Below, one piece after another: positions 61,597 to 64,000 of a stretch of 64,000 nt of DNA; positions within the stretch are counted from its first letter, which is position 1; each line of letters opens with the position of its first letter. Source of the stretch: Bradyrhizobium sp. SK17. Its GTDB lineage: Bacteria; Pseudomonadota; Alphaproteobacteria; Rhizobiales; Xanthobacteraceae. Under the pieces are notes generated by a model, which was not told where the DNA came from, did no database searches, and saw only the letters and a list, made by a program, of their open reading frames with translations. The stretch is taken from positions 3,859,001 through 3,923,000 of the forward strand of contig NZ_CP025113.1 in assembly GCF_002831585.1 (NCBI RefSeq). The letters are read 5' to 3'. A program made the translations under genes and the position numbers.

Positions 61597-62509
61597 CGCC
61601 TCGAAACACCTGCTGTTCATCCTGGTGCCGCTGGTGGTGGTGTTCGCACTGCTGCCCGGCGTCTATCAAAACCATCTGCTGCTGTTCAACTTCGTGATCT
61701 TCCTGATCCTCGCGCAGGGCGTGAACATCATCTATGGCTTCACCGGTTATCTGCCGTTCGGCTATGTCGGCTTCTTCGGGGCCGGGGCCTACGGCTTTGC
61801 CATCATGGTGATGCACCTCCAGACGCCGGCGCCGCTCGCGGTGCTGGTCGGCGGCCTCGTCGCGGTCGCGCTCGGTCTGTTGCTGACGCCGCTGCTGCGG
61901 CTGTCGGGTGCGTATTTCGCGATCGCCAACCTCGCGGCCGCGCTCGCGGTGCTGCACTTCGTCGCCAACCCGGCGCTGGAGGGAATCACCAAGGGACCAT
62001 ACGGCGTGTCGCTCACCGGCACGTTCAATCCGACCCACGCCTACTACGCCGCGGTCGTGGTGATGGCGCTGACGGTCGGCGCGGTGGTGTATCTGAAGAA
62101 CTCGCCGTTCGGCCTTGCATTGCAGGCCGTGCGCGAGGATGCGGTGTCGGCGTCGATGGCCGGCGTCAACATCATCAAGATGCGGGTGATCGCCTGGCTC
62201 GCCTCGGCATTGGTCGCGGGCCTCGCCGGCGGCATCTACGCCTGGTACGTCTCGGTGTTCTACCCCGACAACGTGTTCTCCGGCGAGTTCTCGATCTTCG
62301 CCATCGTGTTCGCGCTGTTCGGTGGCGTCGCCACCATCACCGGACCGATCGTCGGCGTGCTGATCCTCTACGGCATCTACAATCTGATCGGTTTCACCAC
62401 GCCGCAATATTTCCAGCTGATCTATGGCCTGTTGATCATGGGACTGGTGCTGTTCCTGCCCGCAGGGCTGGTGTCGCTGGCAACGCGCAGGGGGTGGCAT
62501 GTCCCCTGA
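61589..62509 (+). CDS. LivM-type ABC transporter permease (second system)
   Basis: A 306-aa membrane protein with the LivM block YGFTGYLPFGYVGFFGAGAY and coupling loop LALQAVREDAVSASMAGVN. The start is TTG 61589, overlapping the previous gene by 8 nt; a GTG at about 61625 is less likely because it would remove part of TM1. Its end overlaps the ATPase gene by 11 nt. Confidence 0.9.
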   Translation: MHNASKHLLFILVPLVVVFALLPGVYQNHLLLFNFVIFLILAQGVNIIYGFTGYLPFGYVGFFGAGAYGFAIMVMHLQTPAPLAVLVGGLVAVALGLLLTPLLRLSGAYFAIANLAAALAVLHFVANPALEGITKGPYGVSLTGTFNPTHAYYAAVVVMALTVGAVVYLKNSPFGLALQAVREDAVSASMAGVNIIKMRVIAWLASALVAGLAGGIYAWYVSVFYPDNVFSGEFSIFAIVFALFGGVATITGPIVGVLILYGIYNLIGFTTPQYFQLIYGLLIMGLVLFLPAGLVSLATRRGWHVP

Positions 62510-63230
62510 GAAGACCCCCATCCTCAAGGTCTCGAAGCTGGTCAAGCGCTTCGGCGGCTTCCACGCGCTCGACGGCCTGAGCTTCCACGTCGTTCCCGGC
62601 GAGATCCTTGGGCTCGTCGGCCCGAACGGCTCCGGCAAGACCACGGCGATCAACGTGATCTCGGGCCTCTATGCGCCCGATGGCGGCGAGGTGGTGTTCG
62701 ACGGCGCGTCCTCCGGCGGCATTGCCTCGCACCGGCTGGTTCACCGCGGCATCAACCGCACCTTCCAGGTGCCAAAGCCGTTTCTGTCGCTCACGGTGCG
62801 CGAGAACATCCAGGTGGCGCTGGCCTATGGCGGCGCCACCGGCACGCCGCCCTCGATCGCCGAATTGCTCGAGGAGTACAGGCTGAAGGAGGTCGCCGAC
62901 CGTCCGGCCGCCGATCTCAACAGCGCGCAGCAGAAGATGCTCGACCTCACCCGCGCGCTGGCGACGCGGCCGCGGCTGCTGCTGCTCGACGAGCTCGCGG
63001 CCGGCCTCAACCCTGCCGAGCTCGACTGGATCGCCGGCCGCATCAAGGCGCTGGCCGCGACCGGCATGGCTGTTATCGTGGTCGAGCATCTGATGGGATT
63101 CATCGAGCAGATCACCGACCGCGTCATCGTGCTCAATGCGGGCAAGGAGATTTTCGAGGGCACGCTTGCGACCGCGGTGCGCGAGCCGCAGGTGATCGAG
63201 GTGTTCCTGGGAGGCGAGCATGCCCACTGA
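62499..63230 (+). CDS. LivG-type ABC ATPase with degenerate signature loop (second system)
   Basis: A 243-aa nucleotide-binding protein. Walker A GPNGSGKTT, NRTFQVPKPFLSLTVREN and Walker B LLLLDELAAGL are intact, but the signature normally LSxGQ reads LNSAQQKMLDLTRAL. It should be the degenerate half of an asymmetric pair, as in the first system. It overlaps both neighbours by about 11 nt. Confidence 0.92.
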   Translation: MSPEKTPILKVSKLVKRFGGFHALDGLSFHVVPGEILGLVGPNGSGKTTAINVISGLYAPDGGEVVFDGASSGGIASHRLVHRGINRTFQVPKPFLSLTVRENIQVALAYGGATGTPPSIAELLEEYRLKEVADRPAADLNSAQQKMLDLTRALATRPRLLLLDELAAGLNPAELDWIAGRIKALAATGMAVIVVEHLMGFIEQITDRVIVLNAGKEIFEGTLATAVREPQVIEVFLGGEHAH

Positions 63231-63939
63231 CACGGCTTCGCTTCTCGACGCCAAGGGCGTCGATGCCGGCTACGGCACCATGCAGGTGTTGTGGGGCGTC
63301 GATCTCGACGTCCGCTCCGGCGAGACCGTGCTGCTGCTCGGCGCCAACGGCGCCGGGAAGACCACCTTCCTGAAATCGCTGGTCGGCCTGATCGAGGCCC
63401 GCAGCGGCCAGATCAGGCTCGGCGGCGAAGACATCACCAGGATGCGTTCGTCGGACCGCATGAAGCGCGGCATGACCTACATGTCCGAGCTTGCGGTGTT
63501 TCCCGACCTGTCGATCGAGGAGAACATCCGCGTCGGCGCGCAGGCGCTGGGCCATGCCAATCCAGGCGCGCGGGTCGACGAACTGTACGGCCTGTTTCCG
63601 GTGCTGCGCGACAAGCGCCGCGATCCGGCCTCCAGCCTGTCCGGCGGCCAGCGCAAGATGCTCGGCATCGCCAAGGCGCTGTCGGCGGAGCCGAAGCTCT
63701 TGGTCATGGACGAGCCCTCGGCCGGGCTGTCGCCGCTGTTCGTCAAGGAAGTGCTGCGGGCGCTGTCGAGCCTGCAAGGCCGCGGGCTGGCGCTTCTGAT
63801 CGCCGAGCAGAATATCGGCTTCCTGGAGATCGCCACCCGTGTCTTCGTGCTGGAAGGCGGCCGCATCCGCTTCTCCGGCACCGTTGCGGAAATGAGCGGC
63901 AATGAGGAGCTGCACAAGGCCTATTTCGGATTGAAGTAA
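63220..63939 (+). CDS. LivF-type ABC ATPase (second system)
   Basis: A 239-aa nucleotide-binding protein with Walker A GANGAGKTT, MSELAVFPDLSIEENI, a canonical signature LSGGQRKMLGIAKAL and Walker B LLVMDEPSAGL. It starts 11 nt inside the LivG-type gene. It completes the second transporter. The window ends 61 bp later, with no further gene visible. Confidence 0.93.
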   Translation: MPTDTASLLDAKGVDAGYGTMQVLWGVDLDVRSGETVLLLGANGAGKTTFLKSLVGLIEARSGQIRLGGEDITRMRSSDRMKRGMTYMSELAVFPDLSIEENIRVGAQALGHANPGARVDELYGLFPVLRDKRRDPASSLSGGQRKMLGIAKALSAEPKLLVMDEPSAGLSPLFVKEVLRALSSLQGRGLALLIAEQNIGFLEIATRVFVLEGGRIRFSGTVAEMSGNEELHKAYFGLK

Positions 63940-64000
63940 TCGCGACGCCGGGGACGGGCATCGACGATCTGGAAATCGGCCCCGGTTCGCGCAACAATCA

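Noticed and set aside
63940..64000. 3' end of a minus-strand gene at the window edge
   Set aside because: A short frame with a stop at 63921 exists, but it overlaps the LivF-type coding end and is too short to support.

Overview
The window is high-GC DNA with long catabolic operons, abundant LIV-type ABC transporters, CoA-dependent degradation genes and many short palindromic intergenic repeats. This fits an alphaproteobacterium of the Bradyrhizobium/Rhodopseudomonas group (inference from gene style and repeat families; no rRNA or marker gene is present). It reads as a metabolic-versatility region of a chromosome. There is one insertion sequence (IS30 family), and no tRNA, rRNA or CRISPR was seen.

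Layout. 1-168: 3' end of a MocR-like regulator. 289-5938: a minus-strand run (ferredoxin, cytochrome P450, MHS-family transporter, sulfite-oxidase-like protein, hydrolase-OsmC fusion) with a divergent TetR gene. 5945-10911: amidase, alpha/beta hydrolase, an atypical SDR, a tartrate/malate-type dehydrogenase and a small unknown. 11008-19996: 2-hydroxyacid dehydrogenase, M20-type amidohydrolase and LysR on the minus strand, facing a DUF1445 hydro-lyase and a complete five-gene LIV-type ABC transporter; a 10-bp-arm perfect palindrome lies between the two arms. 20372-24136: the four-enzyme L-threonate pathway (OtnC divergent from LtnD-OtnI-OtnK). 24308-27903: two paralogous chemoreceptors sharing an upstream bipartite motif. 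28264-32632: RND efflux permease plus adaptor. 32813-39804: thiolase-fold protein, nitronate monooxygenase, YghU-type GST, GNAT, flavin reductase, ACAD11-like acyl-CoA dehydrogenase and a VOC protein. 40186-41210: IS30 element inside a palindromic repeat.

41267-52161 is a dense acyl-CoA region: SDRs, three crotonases, an acyl-CoA dehydrogenase, two acyl-CoA ligases, and an APH-fold kinase with a small DUF6285-like partner. The kinase, small partner and ACAD11-like dehydrogenase together look like a split version of ACAD10/11 or the LvaABC system that removes a 4-hydroxyl from acyl-CoAs by phosphorylation and elimination. 52297-55104 is PEP carboxylase. 55146-63939 holds an exported SMP-30 protein, an MFE-like SDR, a thiolase-fold protein lacking the normal nucleophile with its DUF35 partner (a retro-aldolase-like pair), and a second complete LIV-type ABC transporter preceded by helically phased hexamer repeats.

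Most intergenic gaps are filled by palindromic repeats, several positioned where terminators would be expected.
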